DNA of 64,000 bases. It comes from Gordius sp. MW1. Lineage: Eukaryota; Nematomorpha; Gordioida; Gordea; Gordiidae. Shown piece by piece: positions 45,651-55,846 of the stretch. Position 1 is the stretch's first letter, and each line of letters begins with the position of its first letter. The DNA lies in assembly GCA_964036665.1 (NCBI GenBank), contig OZ038531.1:18724168-18788167 (forward strand). The letters run 5' to 3'. The position numbers and the translations under genes were made by a program. The notes below the pieces were generated by a model. That model worked only from the letters and a program-made list of their open reading frames with translations, had not been told where the DNA came from and searched no databases.

Positions 45651-47572
45651 TTTTAATTGCTATGCAATTTATGGGCTCGTTTTTTGGTGTCCGTTGTCCG
45701 TCCGTCGTCCGTCCGTTGTCCGTCCTCCCTATCTATTTTTTTAATTGCTATGCAATTTATGGGCTCGTTTTTTGGTGTCCGTCCGTCCGTTGTCCGTTAC
45801 CCTCCCTATCTATTTGCATTGGGTATATTAGGTTATCGCTTTTTTAAATTAATGCATGAGAAAGAGGTGCCCCACCCCTCATCTCTATCTCCCTCGCTGT
45901 GTTATTTTTTAAATTAATGCATAAGAGGTGCCCCACCCCTCATCTCTATCTCCCTCGCTTTCGGGCGGGGTTAGGGTTTTAATTGCTACGTTAAATTAAT
46001 GCATAAGTATATTATATAATAAACATAAATAAAAGTTGTTTACTTTTAATTGCTATGCAATTAATTGCTATGCAATTTATGGGCTCGTTTTTTGGTGTCC
46101 GTTGTCCGTCCGTTACCCTCTAATGTATATTAATATTTAATTAAATTAATATTTTGTTCTTGTTAATACCATTGATAATATGACTTTTTGACCGTCCGCA
46201 GGCTACTGACCATTGAAAAAATACCATTGGCCAAATAAATCGAATTTTTTTTTCGTTTTTGAATAAGTTAACATTGATAATTACCCTATGCCCTCCACTA
46301 CAAGGGCCTATGCCTCTACTGTTTAATTAAATTAATATTTTGTTCTTGTTAATACCATTGATAATATGACTTTTTGACCGTCCGCAGGTTACTGACCATT
46401 GAAAAAAATGACCATTGGCCAAACAAATCGAATTTTTTTTTCGTTTTTGAATAAGTTAACATTGATAATTACCCTATGCCCTCTACTACAAGGGCCTATG
46501 CCTCTACTCTACTGATATGGGTCCCTGTGCCCTAACAAAAGTTTTAATTGCTATGCAATTTATGGGCTCGCTTTCCATTTTGTTTGTAACGCTGTTCGGT
46601 GTCTTGTCTTGCACATGTCTTGTCTTGCACAGAATGTCTAGTTTTTGGGTTAGTCCCAGAGTTTATTTTGACTCTTATGATTGTTCTTGTTACTATCATT
46701 GATAATAAGACTTTTTGGCCGTCCGCTGGCTGCTGACCAATGAAAAAAATGACCATTGGCCAAAATGTGAATCCGAGTTTATTTTTTCGTTTTTTTTTGA
46801 CTATTATGATTGTTACTACCATTGCTATTATGACTTTTTGGCCGTCCGTTGGGAGCTGACCAATGAAAAAAATGACCATTGGCCTAAATGTGAATCCAAT
46901 TTTTTTTTCGTTTTTTTTGACTATTATGATTGTTCCTGTTACTACCATTCTATTATGACTTTTTGGTCGTCCGTTGGCTTCTGACCAATGGAAAAAAATG
47001 ACCATTGGCCAAAGTGAGCATCAAAATTTTTTTTTCCGTTTTTTTCATATCATTGACTTATAGAGTATTTGTTGGTACTGACCAATGGAGAAAAAATGAC
47101 CATTGGCCAAATTTTTGATTTTTTTAATTAAAAAATGTTCAAATTCAACAAAAAATTTCTCCCAACAATTCTGCAAATTCTTAACATTGTGATGTTTTAT
47201 AATATAATGTTTGTTAGACCCATAATCACTAAAGGCCATAAAAACTAATGTAATACGCAACTAGATGCAAACACTAAATCTAACCCTAACCCTTGCCTAT
47301 ATTACATTTTGCATATATTACATTTTGCCTATAAATGGAAAATTTGTATAAATAATTAATTAACCATTAGGCATTTAATACCCCCCCCCCCCCCTATAGG
47401 CATTCTCGCCCCTTCCCACCTTTCTCGCCCATAAATTGCATAGCAAATATGATACATTTATACGAAGTATAGATGAGTCGTCCCCCCTTCCCTTCCCCCC
47501 TTCCATTCCCCCCTTCCCTTCCCCCCTTCCCTTCTCCCTCCCCCTTCCCACGAGGGCTAAAGGCCCGAGTTT
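45651..47572. mobile_element. family 3 element, copy B (rearranged)
   Basis: Same start and end motifs as copy A, with the start module repeated at about 45740, 46047 and 46541. Two direct copies of a roughly 180 bp segment (TTTTGTTCTTGTTAATACCA to CTACAAGGGCCTATGCCTCT) lie at about 46140-46500. Right inverted repeat about 47427-47448, closing hairpin ACGAGGGCTAAAGGCCCGAG. Confidence 0.72.
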
Positions 47573-47765
47573 TAATTTTTATTACTTTTTTATCCCTAAA
47601 ATTTTCATTAATAGGCATTTTAATTTTGTTCTCAAAAATTCCACTAATTCCTGCTTCCTGTGTATCTCTAATAACCTTATTTTTTGCTACTTCATTAATA
47701 TTCCCAACCATTTTATTTGTCGTTATTTCATTGATATTCCTTAAACCTTCGTTAACCCCCGAGTT
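47573..47765. repeat. spacer between family 3 copies B and C
   Basis: Nearly identical to 49628-49818. On the minus strand both copies keep an open frame (INEVAKNKVIRDTQEAGISG then IFENKIK). Its duplication with the flanking element shows a 2.06 kb tandem duplication. Confidence 0.7.
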
Positions 47766-49627
47766 TTTAATTGCTATGAAATTTATGGGCTCGTTTTTTG
47801 GTGTCCGTCCGTCCGTTGTCCGTTACCCTCCCTATCTATTTGCATTGGGTATATTAGGTTATCGCTTTTTTAAATTAATGCATGAGAAAGAGGTGCCCCA
47901 CCCCTCATCTCTATCTCCCTCGCTTTCGGGCGGGGTCGGGTTTTAATTGCTACGTTAAATTAATGCATAAGTATATTATATAATAAACATAAATAAAAGT
48001 TGTTTACTTTTAATTGCTATGCAATTTAACTAGTTTTGGGGTTAGAATCCCGGAGTTTTTTTGACTCTTATGATTGTTCTTGTTACTATCATTGATAATA
48101 AGAATTTTTGGCCGTCCGCTGGCTGCTAACCAATGAAAAAAATGACCATTGGCCAAAATGTGAATCGAAATTATTTTTTTCGTTTTTTTTTGACTATTAT
48201 GATTGTTCCTGTTTCTACCATTGCTATTATGACTTTTTGGCCGTCCGCTGGCTGCTGACCAATGTTATATATTATATAAAAAACATAAATAAAAGTTGTT
48301 TACTTTTAATTGTTATGCAATTTAACTAGTTTTGGGGTTAGAATCCCGGAGTTTTTTTGACTCTTATGATTGTTCTTGTTACTATCATTGATAATAAGAA
48401 TTTTTGGCCGTCCGCTGGCTGCTGACCAATGAAAAAAATGACCATTGGCCAAAATGTGGATCGAAATTTATTTTTAAGTTTTTTTTTTGACTATTATGAT
48501 TGTTCCTGTTTCTACCATTGCTATTATGACTTTTTGGCCGTCCGCTGGCTGCTGACCAATGTTATATAATAAACATAAATAAAAGTTGTTTACTTTTAAT
48601 TGCTATGCAATTTAACTAGTTTTTGGGTTAGAATCCCGGAGTTTTTTTTGACTCTTATGATTGTCCCTGTTACTACTATTGCTATTATGACTTTTTGGCC
48701 GTCCGCTGGCTCCTGACCGATGGAAAAAATGATCATTGGCCAAAATGTGAATCGAAATTATTTTTTTCGTTTTTTTTTGACTATTATGATTGTTCCTGTT
48801 CCTACCATTGCTATTATGACTTTTTGGCCGTCCGCTGGCTGCTGACCAATGGAATAAAATGACCATTGACCAAAATGTTATTCGAAAATTTTTTTTTCGT
48901 TTTTTTTGACTATATGAATTTATATCCACTTTTACCGTGTCCTGGCTGCTGACCAATGGAAAAAAATGACCATTGGCCAAAATGTGATTCGAAAATTTTT
49001 TTTTCGTTTTTTTACTCTTATGAATTTATATCCACTTTTACCGTGTGCTGGCTGCTGACCAATGGAAAAAAATGACCATTGGCCAAAGTGAGCATCAAAA
49101 ATTTTTTTTCCGTTTTTTTGGCTATTATTGACTTATAGAGTATCTGTTGGTATTGACCAATGGAGAAAAAATGACCATTGGCCAAATTTTTGATTTTTTT
49201 AATTAAAAATTGTTCAAATTCAACAAAAAATTTCTTCCAACAATTCTGCAAATTCTTAACATTGTGATGTTTTATAATATAATGTTTGTTAGACCCATAA
49301 TCACAAAAGGCCATAAAAACTAATGTAATACGCAACTAGATGCAAACACTAAATCTAACCCTAATCCTTACCTATATTACATTTTGCCTATATTACATTT
49401 TGCCTATAAATGGAAAATTTGTATAAATAATTAATTAATCATTAAGCATTTAATACCCCCCCCTATAGGCATTCTCGCCCCTTCCCACCTTTCTCGCCCA
49501 TAAATTGCATAGCAAATATGATACATTTATACGAAGTATAGATGAATTGTCCCCCCTTCCCTTCCCCCCTTCCCTTTCCCCCTTCCCTTCTCCCCTCCCC
49601 CTTCCCACGAGGGCTAAAGGCCCGAGT
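47766..49627. mobile_element. family 3 element, copy C
   Basis: TTTTTAATTGCTATGAAATT start, GTCC microsatellite, about ten CCAAT-hairpin units, shared 3' tail with inverted motif at about 49496-49517 and closing hairpin. Inside are three direct repeats of the module AAGTTGTTTACTTTTAATTG. Confidence 0.75.
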
Positions 49628-49818
49628 TTTAATTTTTATTACTTTTTTATCCCTAAAATTTTCATTAATAGGTATTTTAATTTTGTTCTCAAAAATTCCA
49701 CTAATTCCTGCTTCCTGTGTATCTCTAATAACTTTATTTTTTGCTACTTCATTAATATTCCCAACCATTTTATTTGTCGTTATTTCATTAATATTCCTTA
49801 AACCGTTAACCCCGAAGT
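49628..49818. repeat. second copy of the family 3 spacer
   Basis: Direct repeat of 47573-47765 with a handful of differences. Confidence 0.7.
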
Positions 49819-50114
49819 TTTTAATTGCTATGAAATTTATGGGCTCGTTTTTTGGTGTCCGTCCGTCCGTTGTCCGTTACCCTCCCTATCTAATTGCATT
49901 GGGTATATTAGGTTATCGCTTTTTTAAATTAATGCATGAGAAAGAGGTGCCCCACCCCTCATCTCTATCTCCCTCGCTGTGTTATTTTTTAAATTAATGC
50001 ATAAGAGGTGCCCCACCCCTCATCTCTATCTCCCTCGCTTTCGGGCGGGGTCGGGTTTTAATTGCTACGTTAAATTAATGCATAAGTATATTATATAATA
50101 AACATAAATAAGAG

Positions 50115-50636
50115 TGTGGCATAACGCCAATTTGGTATGTTGAATTAATCTAAACTTTTTCCCCCTTGCCCCTCTTTTGGTTGCTTAGTTCTTTTCGTGT
50201 TTTAATTACTCTTCTTGGCACTTGTTCAATTTCCCTTTTTAGTTTTATTACCCTCCCCTTGCTAATTGTATGACTCTTCAAATTTATTGTCACGCAGTTC
50301 TAATCCCCCCATCTTTATTATTATGCGCGTTTGTTTGTTATTATCCCCCTCCCCGATCGTGATGGTATTGTTTACATATTTTCATCTTCAATCAACCCCC
50401 GATCTTTATTGTATTGTTTATCTATTTACGTAAACCATTATCATTATTATTATTATTATCTTTTCGCGTAGTTAAAAAGGCGAATTTGTTACGATAAAAT
50501 AATAGTTATATTATTTTGAAAATTGATGATTCGAAATTAATAAAAGATTTGTTTTGGTATTGAATTATAACTAAATTCTCCTCCCTCACGGAGGGAGGAC
50601 CAGCCTTTATTTTCTATACCTTCCGGGTATAGAATA
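50115..50636 (+). repeat. 5' LTR
   Basis: TGTGGCATAACGCC to CGGGTATAGAATA, 522 bp. Differs from the 3' LTR by a few substitutions and small indels. Confidence 0.88.
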
Positions 50637-50655
50637 TTGGTGTCAGAAGTGGGAT
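50637..50655 (+). other. primer-binding site of the LTR element
   Basis: TTGGTGTCAGAAGTGGGAT directly after the 5' LTR; TGTCAGAAGTGGGA follows 5' LTRs in many Ty3/Gypsy elements. A degraded second TTGGTGTCAGA occurs at about 50690. Confidence 0.75.
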
Positions 50656-51099
50656 CTGAACCCACGCCCTCATTTGAGGACCAGAAAATATTGGTGTCAG
50701 ATTACTGAAACCACGCCCGCATGAAGATTGACACCGCGGCCACAATGGATATTCCATTATCCTAATTCCGATGTCAAACAAAGGAAAATATATTCAAATT
50801 AATTCTTTGGAATCGTTTCTCAATTCAAAAATACGTGGATACGAATCCCGAACCAGTCGTGAATTAAAGATGAAATTTCTAATTATTAATTCCTTGGAGA
50901 TGGCGGCCAAATTCTAAATGTGCCACTTAAATATTATTATGGTCCAAATACAAAATTCGAGAATACTCAATGAAGGAATTCCGAGAATTCTAATGGCAAT
51001 TTTTATGGAGGGTATGTAACCACTGGAAATAAATTATTTAAATAGAAGCCTAAATTATTATTGTGCTACTTAAATATTATTATTGTTATTAAACAATGT

Positions 51100-51137
51100 T
51101 AAACCGAACCCCCCCCCCCCCCCCCCCCCCCCGTTTA
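51100..51137. repeat. poly-C run in the LTR element
   Basis: About 23 consecutive C (CG at the end) within the non-coding interior. Confidence 0.8.
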
Positions 51138-51319
51138 GTTGAATATTATTTGGCGATGTAAGCAGGATTTTATGGATGAAAAAAAAGCGATTTTTATAAA
51201 GTGAATTATATTGAATTTGGAAGGAAGGAAATGATATTTTTTTGTAAAGTGGCTTATATGAATAATTTGAAGGAAGGACATGACGGAGATTTTTGGTTTG
51301 CAATTGTACTACTAAACCG

Positions 51320-51425
51320 AGTATTGAGGCTCTGAACTCTTTGAGTCATCCTGGGGTATATGAGGCGCTGAACTCTTTGAGTCATCCTCGGGTATATAAG
51401 GCTCTGAACTCATTGAGTCATCCTT
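51320..51425 (+). repeat. tandem repeat of about 36 bp in the LTR interior
   Basis: Three units of GAGGCTCTGAACTCTTTGAG plus TCATCCTGGGGTATAT. Confidence 0.8.
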
Positions 51426-51449
51426 GGAATTTGTCGGGAAGTAGTGGCA

Positions 51450-51570
51450 ATATCGAGGTCAATATCAATGTCAATATATAGGTCAATATCAATAGGTCAA
51501 TATCGATGTCAATATGAAGGTCAATGTCAATAGGAAGGTCAATGTCAAGATCAAAGTCGATGTCAAAAAA
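51450..51570 (+). repeat. GTCAAT hexamer-type repeat
   Basis: Repeated GGTCAATATCAATGTCAAT variants, degenerating to GTCAAGATCAAAGTCGATG. Confidence 0.75.
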
Positions 51571-51628
51571 AGCATGAATGTGGAGATTACAAAATTGCCA
51601 GAAATACGCAAGGTTAAATTTTATGTTT

Positions 51629-51642
51629 GGTAAAGGGTAAGG
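51629..51642 (+). other. polypurine tract of the LTR element
   Basis: GGTAAAGGGTAAGG directly before the 3' LTR, the expected place of plus-strand priming. Confidence 0.7.
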
Positions 51643-52157
51643 TGTGGCATAACGCCAAATTTGGTATGTTGAATTAATCTAAACTTTTTCCCCCTTTCCC
51701 CTCTTTTGGTTGCTTAGTTCTTTTCGTGTTTTAATTACTCTTCTTGGCACTTGTTCAATTTCCCTTTTTAGTTTTATTACCCTCCCCTTGCTAATTGTAT
51801 GACTCTTCAAATTTATTATCACGCAGTCCTAATCCCCCCATCTTTATTATTATGCGCGTTGGTTTGTTATTATCCCCCTCCCCGATCGTGATGGTATTGT
51901 TTACATATTTTCATCTTCAATCAACCCCCGATCTTTATTGTATTGTTTATCTATTTACGTAAACCATTATCATTATTATTATTATCTTTTCGCGTAGTTA
52001 AAAAGGCGAAATTGTTACGATAAAATAATAGTTATATTATTTAAAAATTGTTGATTCGAAATTAATAAAAGATTTGTTTTGGTATTGAATTATAACTAAA
52101 TTCTCCTCCCTCACGGAGGGAGGACCTTTATTTTCTATACCTTCCGGGTATAGAATA
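51643..52157 (+). repeat. 3' LTR
   Basis: TGTGGCATAACGCC to GGGTATAGAATA, 515 bp. Confidence 0.88.
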
Positions 52158-53914
52158 AAAAGTTGTTTACTTTTAATTGCTATGCAATTTAACTAGTTTT
52201 GGGGTTAAAATCCCGGAGTTTTTTTGACTCTTATGATTGTTCTTGTTACTATCATTGATAATAAGAATTTTTGGCCGTCCGCTGGCTGCTGACCAATGAA
52301 AAAAATGACCATTGGCCAAAATGTGAATCGAAATTTATTTTTACGTTTATTTTTGACTATTATGATTGTTCCTGTTTCTACCATTGCTATTATGACTTTT
52401 TGGCCGTCCGCTGGCTGCTGACCAATGTTATATATTATATAATAAACATAAATAAAAGTTGTTTACTTTTAATTGCTATGCAATTTAACTAGTTTTGGGG
52501 TTAGAATCCCGGAGTTTTTTTGACTCTTATGATTGTTCTTGTTACTATCATTGATAATAAGAATTTTTGGCCGTCCGCTGGCTGCTGACCAATGAAAAAA
52601 ATGACCATTGGCCAAAATGTGAATCGAAATTTATTTTTACGTTTTTTTTGACTATTATGATTGTTCCTGTTTCTACCATTGCTATTATGACTTTTTGGCC
52701 GTCCGCTGGCTGCTGACCAATGTTATATAATAAACATAAATAAAAGTTGTTTACTTTTAATTGCTATGCAATTTAACTAGTTTTTGGGTTAGAATCCCGG
52801 AGTTTTTTTTTGACTCTTATGATTGTCCCTGTTACTACTATTGCTATTATGACTTTTTGGCCGTCCGCTGGCTCCTGACCGATGGAAAAAATGACCATTG
52901 GCCAAAATGTGAATCGAAATTATTTTTTTCGTTTTTTTTGACTATTATGATTGTTCCTGTTCCTACCATTGCTATTATGACTTTTTGGCCGTCCGCTGGC
53001 TGCTGACCAATGGAATAAAATGACCATAGGCCAAAATGTTATTCGAAAATTTTTTTTTCGTTTTTTTTGACTATTATGAATTTATATCCACTTTTACCGT
53101 GTCCTGGCTGCTGACCAATGGAAAAAAATGACCATTGGCCAAAATGTGATTCGAAAATTTTTTTTTCGTTTTTTTTTACTCTTATGAATTTATATCCACT
53201 TTTACCATGTGCTGGCTGCTGACCAATGGAAAAAAATGACCATTGGCCAAAGTGAGCATCAAAAATTTTTTTCCGTTTTTTTGGCTATCATTGACTTATA
53301 GAGTATCTGTTGGTACTGACCAATGGAGAAAAAATGACCATTGGCCAAATTTTTGATTTTTTTAATTAAAAAATGTTCAAATTCAACAAAAAATTTCTCC
53401 CAACAATTCTGCAAATTCTTAACATTGTGATGTTTTATAATATAATGTATGTTAGACCCATAATCACTAAAGGCCATAAAAACTAATGTAATACGCAACT
53501 AGATGCAAACACTAAATCTAACCCTAACCCTTGCCTATATTACATTTTGCCTATATTACATTTTGCCTATAAATGGAAAATTTGTATAAATAATTAATTA
53601 ATCATTAGGCATTTAATACCCCCCCCCCCCCCCCCCCTATAGGCATTCTCGCCCCTTCCCACCTTTCTCGCCCATAAATTGCATAGCAAATATGATACAT
53701 TTATACGAAGTATAGATTAGTCGTCCCCCCTTCCCTTCCCCCCCCCCCCCCCCCCTTCCCACGAGGGCCGAAGGCCCGAGTTTTTTTTATTCCGTTTTGA
53801 TTCTTACCGCCAAGTGCTCTTAATACCTCTTTCCTCTTTCCTTACTTTTAAAGGAAAGCATCTCAAGAAGGGCTTACTATCTACTGGAAAATTTGTTATT
53901 GGGGTTAACAGTTA

Positions 53915-54062
53915 ATAATGCCCATGCGTATGCATTTAACAATAACGATCGTTAACCCCTTTATAATGCGCATGCGTATGTATTTAACAGACTAATCAGA
54001 TAGCTGCGCATTTATCAGATTTTTAATAATGCGCATGCGGATGCATTTAACAATTATTGCTC
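53915..54062. repeat. triplicated TAATGCGCATGCG motif
   Basis: TAATGCCCATGCGTATGCAT, TAATGCGCATGCGTATGTAT and TAATGCGCATGCGGATGCAT, each followed by TTAACA, spaced about 50-65 bases. Confidence 0.75.
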
Positions 54063-54064
54063 CA

Positions 54065-54215
54065 CTATAAAACTTTAAGGGACAGGGTTAAGGTTCGGGG
54101 TAGTGTTTTAGGTCAGCGTTTTAGGTTAGGGTTAAGGTTAGGATTAGATACACATCAAGTTACCTCCCCATTTGAGATTTAATTCTAATGATTATCTAGT
54201 ATAACAAATACGACA
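54065..54215. mobile_element. partial family 2 MITE, inverted
   Basis: TTAGGTTAGGGTTAAGGTTA, then CTCCCCATTTGAGATTTAAT and TCTAATGATTATCT, the reverse complement of the family 2 core; the CAAAGTAGCAG ends are missing. Confidence 0.7.
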
Positions 54216-54824
54216 TCTATCCATCGTTAACCCTTAATTTGTGAGTGAAACTAATTCACGCACGCTTGCCTTGCTAGCGCAGATGGCGTGAGCACGGGGC
54301 ATCTTACAAAGAGAGGGGAGAGAGGGAACCATACCCTTTAAGATAACTTACTCCAACCCAAGTGTTGATTTCTCTCAGCGCGATCGTCAGACCTGAGTTT
54401 CTGACCGCATACGTTTTTCTCTAGTCCATTGTTCGGGCGTACGTATCGAACTGTATTGAACGTTTGAACGTTTTCTTGCTCGGTCTTGGCTTAAAATTGA
54501 ATCGGGGGTTGTTATTAGAGTTGTTAAATTGCTCGCGTTAGCAATGCTAACTATGTGCTTTGCTCGAGCACGCACACTAGCTGTTAAATATGCTAGTTTA
54601 GCACAATGAGTGCTATCTGTTCGGTGCAATAGTTTTAACAGTAGCATGTAAAAATGCTCGAGAGGTAAGTCGAAGCAGCCAAAGCTGTTAAAGCCTTTAG
54701 TAGAAGCTCCAGCAGTAAATTCGAGCAGGTAGTAGATTGAATCGCTATTTTTTAAAATTTAGTAACTTAAAATATTTGCTCATATTATATATCATAAATA
54801 AATTAAGAACTTTGCCCCCCCCCT

Positions 54825-55010
54825 TATTTTTTACCCTCTTTCTCATTAAGGCCCCCTCTTATCACTTCCCTTATTTTTACCCTCTTTCTTACCAGGGGGA
54901 AGCCCCAAATTTTTTACCCTCTTTTTCACCAGGGGGGAGGGGGATGATTGGCCCCCTTTTTTACCCCCTTATTTTTTACCCTCTTCATCACCCGGAGGGG
55001 GGGATCTTCA
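54825..55010 (+). repeat. C/T-rich tandem repeat of about 30 bp
   Basis: Repeated TTTTTTACCCTCTTTCTCAC plus CAGGGGGG, six or seven imperfect units. Confidence 0.7.
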
Positions 55011-55460
55011 CGTGCGCGCATGCAATAATACTAAACTTAATACCCAAATCATCGTTGTACACGCAATGCTCTGTACCGGCAGAATTCCTTCGGGCCTGGC
55101 CCTACCGTCCCTATGCACCGGCATTACCCTTAAGCAGATATTGACCACACTGCCCTGTACAGGTAACCTTCATGCATAACGTTATATACCATCGCGTCAT
55201 TTTGTCCATCCGCCATATTCCGATCATCAAGCAGGTACCGACAGAATTTTTTGGAATAGCAATATCATCCCTCAGCACCGGAATTACATACCTTCGGCAC
55301 CCTATTGCTGCCCGATACCAGCTGATTAATCAAGGACAATGACGGACGACGATTGACGTTCACATGTGCGTCAATCATATTCATAAATATATAACAGCAA
55401 TTCCACGCAAAAAAAGGCAAAAAATTTATGGATTAAAATATGCATAATAAAAAATGTTAC

Positions 55461-55612
55461 CTTGGCGCGATTATTATGGGACTTTAAAATGGCGGTTAAC
55501 TTCGTGATTAAACCTTCCGCGATAATCCGATTTACGATTAAAAAGTTTCGACCGTACATCGATTCAATGTAGGCTTCGAGATGTGACGAATTGGATATAT
55601 CCTCAACTTTAA
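55461..55612 (-). CDS. possible exon of an unidentified divergent gene
   Basis: Open segment VEDISNSSHLEAYIESMYGR then IIAEGLITKLTAILKSHNNR, with donor GCCAAG|GTAACA. The second half looks like an armadillo/HEAT-type helix pair, and the first resembles the region before the repeats of kinesin-associated protein 3, but this is weak and about 20 residues would be missing. No partner exons found. It lies only about 20 bases upstream of the ELAC2 ATG on the other strand. Confidence 0.35.
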
Positions 55613-55631
55613 ATTTTAATTTAAAAATGTC

Positions 55632-55846
55632 ATGAAATTATCTTTTGAAAAAGTTTTAATTCGTACTTATACAACTTTTTTAAAAAATATGGTTAAAGAA
55701 ATGAAAATAAAATCGAACAAAAAGCTAAAATTTAATCCTGCCTCACTTCCACCACCATCTATTCCAACAATCGCTTATTTTCAAGTTATTGGAAATGGAG
55801 TTAAGGGTTCGCCAAAATGTGTGCATTTATTTACCAATTTTAACAG
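55632..55846 (+). CDS. ELAC2: ELAC2 exon 1
   Basis: From ATG to FTNFNR; donor AACAG|GTTCAG, phase 2. IAYFQVIGNGVKGSPKC matches the first beta-strand region. Confidence 0.9.

Larger units (their letters stand above)
50115..52157 (+). mobile_element. non-autonomous LTR retrotransposon (2.04 kb)
   Basis: Two direct LTRs (50115-50636, 51643-52157) enclose about 1 kb without gag or pol. Flanks AAGAG / AAAAG are probably a target duplication. The sequence after the 5' LTR looks like a primer-binding site and a purine tract precedes the 3' LTR. Its insertion interrupts family 3 copy D. Confidence 0.88.
49819..53783. mobile_element. family 3 element, copy D, split by an LTR element
   Basis: The left part (49819-50114) ends inside AAACATAAATAA and the right part resumes at 52158 with AAAAGTTGTTTACTTTTAAT, as in uninterrupted copies. 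Right inverted repeat about 53669-53690; closing hairpin ACGAGGGCCGAAGGCCCGAG. Confidence 0.75.
53784..55460. other. mixed repeats upstream of ELAC2, no confirmed gene
   Basis: Holds CGCATGCG-type repeats, a partial family 2 MITE, and a C/T-rich tandem repeat. Minus-strand frame 54387-54647 and plus-strand frame 54737-55144 have no recognisable domains. Confidence 0.55.

Noticed and set aside
45700-45820. GTCC repeats as a CRISPR-like array
   Set aside because: Simple microsatellite without unique spacers, in a eukaryotic transposon.
47394-47711. 105-residue minus-strand protein with Gly-Lys-Glu tail as a gene
   Set aside because: The tail is the C/T-rich microsatellite read backwards; only the spacer part is noted as a finding.
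46544-49335. Repeated ORFs with MAVRWLLTNEKNDHWPKCES on the plus strand and related minus-strand frames
   Set aside because: They arise from the CCAAT-hairpin minisatellite, are open in several frames and on both strands, and vary with repeat number.
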